Below are positions 1 to 7,433 of a stretch of DNA of 10,000 nt, one piece after another. The stretch covers positions 1-10,000 of the forward strand of contig JASPKP010000508.1 in assembly GCA_030674155.1 (NCBI GenBank), given 5' to 3'. Origin of the DNA: Stramonita haemastoma (taxonomy: Eukaryota; Mollusca; Gastropoda; Neogastropoda; Muricidae). Within the stretch, counting starts at the first letter, position 1. Every line of letters starts with the position of its first letter. A program made the position numbers and the translations under genes. The notes beneath the pieces are model-generated. The model worked only from the letters and a program-made list of their open reading frames with translations, was not told where the DNA came from and did no database searches.

Positions 1-520
1 TCACTTAAGATCAAGTTGGATCAGCCTAGCTACACTGCTGACCTCCTTGATATACAGGCCATAAACACAATGCAAACCTACAGAGCTTTCTGATGCTCTC
101 TGACAATGACTAAACACAATATTGTGACCGCTCTACATGATCACTTAAGATCAAGTTGGATCAGCCTAGCTACACTGCTGTCCTCCTTGATATACAGGCC
201 ATAAACACAATGCAAACCTACAGAGCATTCTGATGCTCTCTGACAATGACTAGAACACAATATTGTGACCACTCTACACGATCACTTAAGATCAAGTTGG
301 ATCAGCCTAGCTACACTGCTGTCCTCCTTGATATACAGGCCATAAACACAATGCAAACCTACAGAGCATTCTGATGCTCTCTAACACAGTAGTGTGACCA
401 CTCTACACGATCACTTAAGATCAAGTTGGATCAGCCTAGCTACACTGCTGTCCTCCTTGATGTACAGGCCATAAACACAATCCAAAACTACAGAGCATTC
501 TGATGCTCTCTAACAATGAT
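1..520 (+). repeat. Satellite array 1 (about 4 monomers of 129-141 bp)
   Basis: Direct tandem copies begin with TCACTTAAGATCAAGTTGG at 1, 141, 282 and 411, giving spacings of 140, 141 and 129 bp. Copies differ by a few bases each. Long and short monomers differ by a 12-bp indel between the hairpin CTCT and the TGTGACC motif. The first monomer carries the variant AGAGCTTTC where most have AGAGCATTC. The last monomer is marked by TGTACAGGCC and TCCAAAACTA. The order of variants (AGAGCTTTC long, long, short with ACACAGTAG, terminal) recurs at the right end of the other two arrays. The array is cut by the window's left edge, so its full size is unknown. No coding function is visible. Confidence 0.97.
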
Positions 521-600
521 CAAGCAATGTTTGAATTTGACTATATAGAGAGACAACCTAACTACACGTTGTTCTCTAGTGACAGGTCATGTACAAAATC
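511..600 (+). repeat. Decayed edge monomer of array 1
   Basis: After the last good monomer the sequence stays alignable to the satellite but is much more diverged. CAACCTAACTACACGTTGTT corresponds to CAGCCTAGCTACACTGCTGT of the monomer, and GACAGGTCATGTACAAAATC to the ATACAGGCCATAAACACAAT part. It lies about one monomer length (122 bp) after the same motif in the terminal monomer. The same edge block recurs at about 2401-2490 and 5451-5540, so it is part of the higher-order unit. Confidence 0.7.
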
Positions 601-1092
601 GACGTACTGAACACTAAAGCAGTAAAGGGATGATGGTGAAATGACAGTTAACACAACAAAAGTGATGATTATGACAATGACAATGATGACACAAAACTAA
701 TGAGGTAGGTATGGCCGTGGCATCGAGATGAAAACAAGCAGCATAGGAACAGCAGGGATACGAACGTCACAGAAGATAAGGCAGCAAAAAAACCCCAAAC
801 CCAACCAAACAAAAACAACAAACAAACCCTGTTAATAACAAGTGAAGCTGATGGTAATGACAAGGATAAATCAAGATGATGATGCTGACAACAATACAAA
901 ACAAGTAATGATAACAATGTTAACACAAATAAAGCTAAAAGAAAAACATGACAATGATAACACCAGCAAAGATGATGATGACAATGATATCACAGGTTGA
1001 ATTGATGACAATAACACAAGTGAAGCTGATGAGGACAATAAAAACACAATGAAAGTGAAACAGAGGACAAAGAAAACACAAGTGAAACAGAG
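601..1092 (+). repeat. A-rich GATGA/ACAA low-complexity spacer, unit 1
   Basis: The stretch is T-poor on the plus strand and dominated by degenerate GATGATGACAATGA and AACACAAGTGAA words, with an A-run (GCAGCAAAAAAACCCC) near 781. Its right end contains decayed 27-bp units of the kind expanded at 6727-7021 (GTGAAACAGAGGAC repeats). Minus-strand reading frames here are rich in S, L, V and F, as expected from complementing GA/CA repeats, and I do not regard them as genes. The two other copies are at about 2491-2981 and 5546-6030. Confidence 0.85.
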
Positions 1093-1350
1093 GACTGGAA
1101 GGTTGCAGGTTCGAATCCCATTTGGGTCATAGGGATTTTTCGGGCTCCGGCCGGCTCCTACCCACAGTGAGTGTGCTGTGGGCTCAGAAGGAAGATTGGG
1201 ACCACACAGTCCAGCTTCATCCACTTTACAGATGCCAGTTTTAGAGTCTTGCTCAAATTAACTGACCAACACTGCAGGTATATGTAGCTCTCAGGCCCGC
1301 TTAATGCCGGGATATAGTATGATAGTAAGCATAGAGTACAACTCTGTCAA
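1093..1350 (+). mobile_element. 5'-truncated tRNA-derived SINE, unit 1
   Basis: The element starts in the middle of the tRNA-like head at GACTGGAAGG. It keeps the pol III B box (GTTCGAATC, 1109-1117) but has no A box upstream, where GTGAAACAGAGG minisatellite sequence is found instead. The body that follows (CGGGCTCCGGCCGGCTCC, then a perfect CCCACAG...CTGTGGG stem at 1161-1182) matches the body start of the fuller SINE at 7049-7165. The 3' limit near 1350 is a guess, because no poly-A tail or target-site duplication can be seen. Translating the minus strand through the B box gives a GIRTCNLP-like peptide, a common spurious product of tRNA-derived repeats. Confidence 0.8.
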
Positions 1351-1720
1351 GAAGTCTCAAAGCACATGCACTTCCATAGCAGCAGCATCACATCATCCTC
1401 AATATCCTTGGTAACCTGGGCAACGACCAATCCCGAATGGAGATTCTGTTTCTTCATGGGTGAGTTTTGGTAAATTGAACCTGTCCAAGCCCATCCCTCT
1501 CCAAGTCAGATTTTTTGGTTGGGTTTACTCCCCACATGTGGCAGGCAGTACTGGTTACATGGTTACCAGTAGCAGAGGAAACCTCTGACCTGACTATATG
1601 TATGCGAACACACGTACAGATAAATAATATGACAATGATATTGTCACAACACAAAATCCCCAGTGTCCAAAAAGGATGAGGTTAGACATTCTGCTGTAAC
1701 TAGCTCGTTTAAATCTATAC
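1351..1720 (+). repeat. Inverted-repeat-rich tail of higher-order unit 1
   Basis: Moderately complex sequence with no coding potential that I can support. It holds four short inverted repeats close together: CCACATGTGG at 1532-1541, ACTGGT/ACCAGT at 1550-1570, CAGAGG-AAA-CCTCTG at 1573-1587, and TGACAAT-GAT-ATTGTCA at 1630-1646. The stretch recurs in unit 2 (3241-3602) and most of it in unit 3 (6291-6588). It may be SINE or LINE 3' sequence, but I do not recognise it. Confidence 0.65.
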
Positions 1721-1721
1721 A

Positions 1722-2400
1722 TCACTTAAAAACTATAAAAATTGTGACCACTCTACACCATCACTTAAGATCAAGTTGGATCAGCCTAGCCACACTGCTG
1801 TCCTCCTTGATATACAGGCCATAAACACAATGCAAACCTACAGAGCTTTCTGATGCTCTCTGACAATGACTAGAACACAATATTGTGACCACTCTACACG
1901 ATCACTTAAGATCAAGTTGGATCAGCCTAGCTACACTGCTGTCCTCCTTGATATATAGGCCATAAACACAATGCAAACCTACAGAGCATTCTGATGCTCC
2001 CTGACAATGACTAGAACACAATATTGTGACCACTCTACACGATCACTTAAGATCAAGTTGGATCAGCCTAGCTACACTGCTGTCCTCCTTGATATACAGG
2101 CCATAAACACAATGCAAACCTACAGAGCATTCTGATGCTCTCTAACACAATAGTGTGACCACTCTACACGATCACTTAAGATCAAGTTGGATCAGCCTAG
2201 CTACACTGCTGTCCTCCTTGATATACAGGCCATAAACACAATGCAAACCTACAGAGCATTCTGATGCTCTCTAACACAGTAGTGTGACCACTCTACACGA
2301 TCACTTAAGATCAAGTTGGATCAGCCTAGCTACACTGCTGTCCTCCTTGATGTACAGGCCATAAACACAATCCAAAACTACAGAGCATTCTGATGCTCTC
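1722..2400 (+). repeat. Satellite array 2 (5 monomers plus truncated starter)
   Basis: Monomers start at 1761, 1902, 2043, 2172 and 2301, with spacings of 141, 141, 129 and 129. A 39-bp remnant monomer at 1722-1760 (TCACTTAAAAACTATAAAAA then TTGTGACC) opens the array and lacks about 100 bp of the interior. Variant order is AGAGCTTTC-long, long, short (ACACAATAG), short (ACACAGTAG), terminal. That is the array 1 order with one extra short monomer. Confidence 0.97.
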
Positions 2401-2490
2401 TAACAATGATCAAGCAATGTTTGAATTCGACTACATAGAGAGACAACCTAACTACACGTTGTTCTCTAGTGACAGGTCATGTACAAAATC
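2401..2490 (+). repeat. Decayed edge monomer of array 2
   Basis: Nearly identical to 511-600, including CCTAACTACACGTTGTTCTC. It has GAATTCGAC where unit 1 has GAATTTGAC, a CG to TG difference. Confidence 0.7.
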
Positions 2491-2981
2491 GACGTACTGA
2501 ACACTAAAGCAGTAAAGGGATCATGGTGAAATGACAGTTAACACAACAAAAGTGATGATTATGACAATGACAATGATGACACAAAACTAATGAGGTAGGT
2601 ATGGCCGTGGCATTGAGATGAAAACAACCAGCATAGGAACAGCAGGGATACGAATGTCACAGAAGATAAGGCAGCAAAAAAAAAACCAAAACCCAACCAA
2701 ACAAAAACAACAAACAAACCCTGTTAATAACAAGTGAAGCTGATGGTAATGACAAGGATAAATCAAGATGATGATGCTGACAACAATTCAAAACAAGTAA
2801 TGATAACAATGTTAACACAAATAAAGCTAAAAAAACATGACAATGATAACACCAGCAAAGATGATGATGACAATGATATCACAGGTTGAATTGATGACAA
2901 TAACACAAGTGAAGCTGATGAGGACAATAAAAACACAAATAAAGTGAAACAGAGGACAAAGAAAACACAAGTGAAACAGAG
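2491..2981 (+). repeat. A-rich GATGA/ACAA low-complexity spacer, unit 2
   Basis: Copy of 601-1092 with small indels in the A-run near 2677 and the loss of a few bases near 2830. No gene is seen. Confidence 0.85.
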
Positions 2982-3240
2982 GACTGGAAGGTTGCAGGTT
3001 CGAATCCCATTTGGGTCATAGGGATTTTTCGGGCTCCGGCCAGCTCCTACCCACAGTGAGTGTGCTGTGGGCTCAGAAGGAAGATTGGACCACACAGTCC
3101 AGCTTCATCCACTTTACAGATGCCAGTTTGAGAGTCTTGCTCAAATTAACTGACCAACACTGCAGGTGTATGTAGCTCTCAGGCCCGCTTAATGCTGGTA
3201 TATAGTATGATAGTAAGCATAGAGAACAACTCTGTCAAGA
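2982..3240 (+). mobile_element. 5'-truncated tRNA-derived SINE, unit 2
   Basis: Same truncation point (GACTGGAAGG) as in unit 1, with the B box GTTCGAATC at 2998-3006 and no A box. It has GCCAGCTCC where unit 1 has GCCGGCTCC, and AATGCTGG where unit 1 has AATGCCGG; both are CpG-type changes. The shared breakpoint shows that the truncation happened once, before the higher-order unit was amplified. Confidence 0.8.
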
Positions 3241-3602
3241 AGTCTCAAAGCACATGCACTTCCATAGCTACAGCATCAAATCATCCTCATTATCCTTGGT
3301 AACCTAGGCAACGACCAATCCCGTATGGAGATTCTGTTTCTTCATGGGTGAGTCTTGGTAAATTGAACCTATCGAGCCCATCCCTCTCCAAGTCAGATTT
3401 TTTGGTTGGGTTTACTCGCCACATGTGGCAGGTAGTACTGGGTTACATGGTTACCAGTAGCAGAGGAAACCTCTGACCTGACTATATGTATGCGAACACA
3501 CATACAGCTAAATAATATGACAATGATATTGTCACAACACAAAATCCCCAGCGTCCAAAAAGGACGAGGTTAGATCTTCTGCTGTAACTAGCTCGTTTAA
3601 AT
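3241..3602 (+). repeat. Inverted-repeat-rich tail of higher-order unit 2
   Basis: Copy of 1351-1720. The first palindrome is extended here to 12 bp, GCCACATGTGGC at 3418-3429. ACTGGG...ACCAGT, CAGAGG-AAA-CCTCTG and TGACAAT-GAT-ATTGTCA are also present. No gene is seen. Confidence 0.65.
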
Positions 3603-3825
3603 TCGTCCGAAAAGGGGTGGCGGTCACAGCAGTCTCCCAAAGCACAACTCAAAAGGCAAGAAAATTTACAATCAAGACGCTTTATTTCACTTTCATACAA
3701 CTTAACAACTTAACTACAGAGCTAGTGTGAAAATGTTATCATGTAAAGATCAAGTCAATTTCTGCATGAACAATGATAAAACTTGAATGTCAAGATATTC
3801 AGCTCTTGATGAAAAGGTGACCAAT
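3603..3825 (+). repeat. 223-bp segment present only in unit 2
   Basis: In unit 1 the sequence runs directly from GCTCGTTTAAAT into CTATAC. Here 223 bp intervene between AAAT (ending 3602) and CAAT (ending 3825), so the two forms differ by one clean indel flanked by the shared triplet AAT. The segment has no recognisable gene. Its right end (GTGACCAATCTATACGATCACTTA) is diverged satellite, and CATGTAAAGATCAAGTCAATT near 3740 also resembles monomer sequence. Part of it may therefore be an old, decayed array edge. Confidence 0.6.
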
Positions 3826-3833
3826 CTATACGA

Positions 3834-5450
3834 TCACTTAAAAACTATAATATTGTGACCACTCTACACGATCACTTAAGATCAAGTTGGATCAGCCTAG
3901 CTACACTGCCGTCCTCCTTGATATACAGGCCATAAACACAATGCAAACCTACAGAGCATTCTGATGCTCTCTGACACAATAGTGTGACCACTCAACACGC
4001 TCACTTAAGATCAAGTTGGATCAGCCTAGCTACACTGCCGTCCTCCTTGATATACAGGCCATAAACACAATGCAAACCTACAGAGCATTCTGATGCTCTC
4101 TGACACAATAGTGTGACCACTCTACAACGATCACTTAAGATCAAGTTGGATCAGCCTAGCTACACTGCCGTCCTCCTTGATATACAGGCCAAAAACACAA
4201 TGCAAACCTACAGAGCTTTCTGATGCTCTCTGACAATGACTAGAACACAATATTGTGACCACTCTACACGATCACTTAAGATCAAGTTGGATCAGCCTAG
4301 CTACACTGCTGTCCTCCTTGATATACAGGCCATAAACACAATGGAAACCTACAGAGCATTCTGATGCTCTCTGACAATGACTAGAACACAATATTGTGAC
4401 CACTCTACACGATCACTTAAGATCAAGTTGGATCAGCCTAGCTACACTGCTGTCCTCCTTGATATACAGGCCATAAACACAATGCAAACCTACAGAGCAT
4501 TCTGATGCTCTCTATCACAATAGTGTGACCACTCTACACGATCACTTAAGATCAAGTTGGATCAGCCTAGCTACACTGCTGTCCTCCTTGATATACAGGC
4601 CATAAACACAATGAAACCTACAGAGCATTCTGATGCTCTCTGACAATGACTAGAACACAATATTGTGACCACTCTACACGATCACTTAAGATCAAGTTGG
4701 ATCAGCCTAGCTACACTGCCGTCCTCCTTGATATACAGGCCATAAACACAATGCAAACCTACAGAGCATTCTGATGCTCTCTGACACAATAGTGTGACCA
4801 CTCTACACGCTCACTTAAGATCAAGTTGGATCAGCCTAGCTACACTGCCGTCCTCCTTGATATACAGGCCATAAACACAATGCAAACCTACAGAGCATTC
4901 TGATGCTCTCTGACACAATAGTGTGACCACTCTACACGATCACTTAAGATCAAGTTGGATCAGCCTAGCTACACTGCCGTCCTCCTTGATATACAGGCCA
5001 TAAACACAATGCAAACCTACAGAGCTTTCTGATGCTCTCTGACAATGACTAGAACACAATATTGTGACCACTCTACACGATCACTTAAGATCAAGTTGGA
5101 TCAGCCTAGCTACACTGCCGTCCTCCTTGATATACAGGCTATAAACACAATGCAAACCTACAGAGCATTCTGATGCTCTCTGACAATGACTAGAACAAAA
5201 TATTGTGACCACTCTACACGATCACTTAAGATCAAGTTGGATCAGCCTAGCTACACTGCTGTCCTCCTTGATATACAGGCCATAAACACAATGCAAACCT
5301 ACAGAGCATTCTGATGCTCTCTAACACAGTAGTGTGACCACTCTACAACGATCACTTAAGATCAAGTTGGATCAGCCTAGCTACACTGCTGTCCTCCTTG
5401 ATATACAGGCCATAAACACAATCCAAAACTACAGAGCATTCTGATGCTCT
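3834..5450 (+). repeat. Satellite array 3 (12 monomers plus truncated starter)
   Basis: Monomers start at 3872, 4001, 4131, 4272, 4413, 4542, 4682, 4811, 4940, 5081, 5222 and 5352. Spacings are 129, 130, 141, 141, 129, 140, 129, 129, 141, 141 and 130 bp. A 38-bp remnant monomer at 3834-3871 opens the array. Several left-hand monomers share CTGCCGTCC, while right-hand ones have CTGCTGTCC as in arrays 1 and 2. Nearly every monomer has CTTAAG near its start and the potential hairpin AGAGCAT-TCTG-ATGCTCT. Confidence 0.97.
3872..5351 (+). repeat. Internal block duplication of satellite monomers (810-bp offset)
   Basis: The spacing pattern short, short, long, long, short starts at 3872 and again at 4682. 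Each five-monomer block is 670 bp, and a 140-bp long monomer at 4542 separates them. Private variants also repeat at the same offset: CACGCTCACTTAAG entering the second monomer (4001 and 4811), and AGAGCTTTC in the third (4131 and 4940). This points to a block duplication or unequal exchange, not to monomer-by-monomer growth. Confidence 0.85.
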
Positions 5451-5545
5451 CTAACAATGATCAAGCAATGTTTGAATTCGACTACATAGAGAGACAACCT
5501 AACTACACGTTGTTCTCTAGTGACAGGTCATGTACAAAATCCACG
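5451..5545 (+). repeat. Decayed edge monomer of array 3
   Basis: Matches 511-600 and 2401-2490, with AAATCCACG in place of AAATCGACG. Confidence 0.7.
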
Positions 5546-6030
5546 TACTGAACACTAAAGCAGTAAAGGCATGATGGTGAAATGACAGTTAACACAACAA
5601 AAGTGATGATTATGACAATGACAATGATGACACAAAACTAATGAGGTATGGCCGTGGCATCGAGATGAAAACAAGCAGCATAGGAACAGCAGGGATACGA
5701 ACATCACAGAAGATAAGGCAGCAAAAAAAAACCAAAACCCAACCAAACAAAAACAACAAACAAACCCTGTTAATAACAAGTGAAGCTGATGGTAATGACA
5801 AGGATAAATCAAGATGATGATGCTGACAACAATACAAAACAAGTAATGATAACAATGTTAACACAAATAAAGCTATAAAAAAAAAAGACAATGATAACAC
5901 CTGCAAAGATGATGATGACAATGATATCACAGGTTGAATTGATGACAATAACACAAGTGAAGCTGATGAGGACAATAAAAACACAAATGAAAGTGAAACA
6001 GAGGACAAAGAAAACACAAGTGAAACAGAG
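5546..6030 (+). repeat. A-rich GATGA/ACAA low-complexity spacer, unit 3
   Basis: Copy of 601-1092. It has lost one GGTA of a GGTAGGTA pair near 5645 and has a longer A-run near 5877. The 152-codon minus-strand frame across this copy and the neighbouring SINE is open only because of base composition. Confidence 0.85.
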
Positions 6031-6290
6031 GACTGGAAGGTTGAAGGTTCGAATCCCATTTGGGTCATAGGGATTTTACGGGCTCCGGCCAGCTCCTACC
6101 CAAAGTGAGTGTGCTGTGGGCTCAGAAGGAAGATTGGGACCACACAGTCCAGCTTCATCCACTTTACAGATGCCAGTTTGAGAGTCTTGCTCAAATTAAC
6201 TGACCAACACTGCAGGTGTATGTAGCTCTCAGGCCCGCTTAATGCCGGATATAGTATGATAGTAAGCATAGAGTACAACTCTGTCAAGAA
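6031..6290 (+). mobile_element. 5'-truncated tRNA-derived SINE, unit 3
   Basis: Same truncation point as units 1 and 2. The B box GTTCGAATC is at 6047-6055 and there is no A box. The body hairpin is broken here (CCCAAAG against CTGTGGG). No target-site duplication is visible. Confidence 0.8.
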
Positions 6291-6588
6291 GTCTCAAAGC
6301 ACATGCACTTCCATAGCAGCAGCATCACATCATCCTCATTATCCTTGGTAACCTGGGCAACGACCAATCCCGTATGGAGATTCTGTTTCTTCATGGGTGA
6401 GTCTTAGGTAAATTGAACCTATCGGAGCCCATCCCTATCCAAGTCAGATTTTTGGGGTTGGGTTTACTCCCCACATGTGGCAGGTTGTACTGGGTTACAT
6501 GGTTACCAGTAGCAGAGGAAGTCTCTGACCTGACTATATGTATGCGTGTATGTTAACACATATACAGCTAAATAACATGACAATGATA
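6291..6588 (+). repeat. Inverted-repeat-rich tail of higher-order unit 3 (truncated)
   Basis: Matches the tails of units 1 and 2 through CTGACTATATGTATGCG. It then has TGTATGTTAACACATATACA, a longer imperfect palindrome centred on GTTAAC, where the others have AACACAC. The tail stops at the shared motif AACATGACAATGATA (6574-6588), so the TGTCACAACACAAAATCCCC part is missing. Confidence 0.65.
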
Positions 6589-6726
6589 TCACCAGCAAAG
6601 ATGATTTATCATGACAATCAACAAAAGCAAAGATGATGATGATGATCATAATGATCACACAGGTCAAGCAGATGACAATAACAACACAAGGAAAGCTGAT
6701 AAGGGCTATAAAACTACAAATAAAGT
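6589..6726 (+). repeat. Diverged copy of the GATGA spacer
   Basis: CACCAGCAAAGATGAT at 6590 and the following GATGATGATGAT, ACACAGGTCAAGCAGATGAC and AAAGTGAAACAGGGGACAAAG align in order with 961-1075 of unit 1. They are clearly more diverged than the three higher-order copies are from each other. It leads directly into the 27-bp array. Confidence 0.7.
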
Positions 6727-7021
6727 GAAACAGGGGACAAAGAAAAGAGAAACAGAGAACCATGATAACACAACTGAAACAGATGACAATGACAACACAA
6801 ATGAAACAGAGAACAATGATAACGCAATTGAAACAGATGACAATGATACCACAAGTGAAACACAGGACAATGATAACACAAGTGAAACAGAGGACAATAA
6901 CAACACAATTGAAACAGAGGACAATGACAACACAAGTGAAACGAGGACAATGATAACACAAGTGAAACACAGGACAATGGTAACATAAGTAAAACAGAGG
7001 ACAATGACAACACAAATAAAA
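6727..7021 (+). repeat. 27-bp minisatellite, about 10 units
   Basis: The consensus word is GTGAAACAGAGGACAATGATAACACAA. The GAAAC landmark falls at 6749, 6776, 6803, 6830, 6857, 6884, 6911, 6938, 6964, then 6991 and 7018 (as AAAAC). All steps are 27 bp except one of 26, caused by loss of an A at GAAACGAGG near 6942. Because 27 is a multiple of three, frames stay open on both strands. The plus strand reads as imperfect DNDNTSETE nonamers from 6611 to 6988, and the minus strand gives cysteine- or serine-rich hydrophobic repeats. I read it as a minisatellite, not a gene: it has no flanking exon signals, the same sequence type occurs as decayed spacer three more times, and the 26-bp unit shifts the frame. 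Confidence 0.88.
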
Positions 7022-7056
7022 CTGCTGCTGATGATAATGCATGTGACCAGCCACTA

Positions 7057-7067
7057 TGGTGCAGTGG
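7057..7067 (+). promoter_or_regulatory. Pol III A box of the SINE
   Basis: TGGTGCAGTGG fits the TRGYNNARNNG consensus at every position. Confidence 0.85.
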
Positions 7068-7101
7068 TTAGCACCTTGGCTTTCAGACTGGAAGGTCGCG
7101 G

Positions 7102-7110
7102 GTTCAAATC
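7102..7110 (+). promoter_or_regulatory. Pol III B box of the SINE
   Basis: GTTCAAATC fits GWTCRANNC at every position and lies 34 bp after the A box, a normal spacing for a tRNA-type internal promoter. Confidence 0.87.
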
Positions 7111-7433
7111 CCATAAAACTCATGGGGATTTGGGGGCCTGCGGCCAGTTCCTACCCGAGTGAATGTGCACATAACAGCATTGCACTCGGCACATCACAGC
7201 ACATCACTTCACTACACCCGACACATCACAGCACATCCGGCACATCACAGCACTGCAGTCGGCACATCACTAAATCCAGCACATCACTACACCCAGCACA
7301 TAACAGCACATCACTACACTCCGCACATCACAGTATGTCACTGCACCCGGAAACATCAGAGCACATCACTTCACCTGGCACATCACAGCACATCACATCA
7401 CTACACCCGGAAACATCACAGCACATCACTACA

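Larger units (their letters stand above)
1..1720 (+). repeat. Composite higher-order repeat, unit 1 (left-truncated)
   Basis: Satellite array, edge monomer, low-complexity spacer, truncated SINE and tail follow one another in the same order and orientation as in units 2 and 3. Comparing the CAAGCAATGT landmark at 521, 2411 and 5462 gives offsets of 1890 and 3051 bp. Unit 1 lacks the 223-bp segment found at 3603-3825 in unit 2. Confidence 0.93.
1721..3830 (+). repeat. Composite higher-order repeat, unit 2
   Basis: Full unit with five complete monomers plus a 39-bp truncated starter, then edge monomer, low-complexity spacer, truncated SINE and tail. By eye its spacer matches unit 1 at well above 90 percent, with single-base changes, many at CG dinucleotides. 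It alone retains the extra segment at 3603-3825. Confidence 0.93.
3831..6588 (+). repeat. Composite higher-order repeat, unit 3 (expanded array)
   Basis: Same order of parts, with twelve complete monomers instead of five. The tail is cut at about 6588, where the sequence switches within a shared AACATGACAATGATA motif into a diverged relative of the spacer. Confidence 0.93.
7049..7165 (+). mobile_element. tRNA-derived SINE with intact 5' head, 3' truncated
   Basis: A tRNA-like head with both internal pol III promoter boxes is present. GTGC-AGTGGTTA-GCAC can form a D-arm. GCGGGTTCAAATCCC is a T-arm-like segment. The body then begins with GGGGCCTGCGGCCAGTTCC and CCCGAGTGAATGTGC, matching the bodies of the three truncated SINEs. 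At about 7165 the body stops and C/A-rich minisatellite takes over, so only the first part of the element remains. I see no target-site duplication. The tRNA of origin cannot be named with confidence. Confidence 0.82.

Noticed and set aside
1029..1075. Possible hammerhead ribozyme core (CTGATGAG followed by GAAA)
   Set aside because: Satellite hammerheads are known, so this was checked. The bases between CTGATGA and GAAA do not form a helix II, and no helix I/III partners were found.
1093..1130. Functional tRNA gene
   Set aside because: Only the T-arm/B-box half is present in the three units, and the fuller copy at 7049 continues into a SINE body without a proper acceptor stem.
3482..3700. 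72-codon minus-strand frame with cysteines, partly in the 223-bp segment
   Set aside because: Short, spans a repeat tail and an indel boundary, and no homology or signal is recognised.
1..5450. CRISPR-like array
   Set aside because: Repeats are direct and regular, but the whole monomer is conserved with no unique spacers, and the setting is eukaryotic.
5610..6068. 152-codon minus-strand reading frame with Ser/Leu/Val/Phe-rich sequence
   Set aside because: It lies across the GATGA spacer and the SINE B box. Its N-terminus (GFEPSTFQ) is the usual spurious product of a tRNA-derived repeat, and the equivalent frames in units 1 and 2 are broken differently.
6503..7123. 206-codon minus-strand frame with CVVIVLCFT-type repeats
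   Set aside because: It is the complement of the 27-bp minisatellite. Its start is inside the SINE (GFEPATFQ) and no domain or signal is recognisable.
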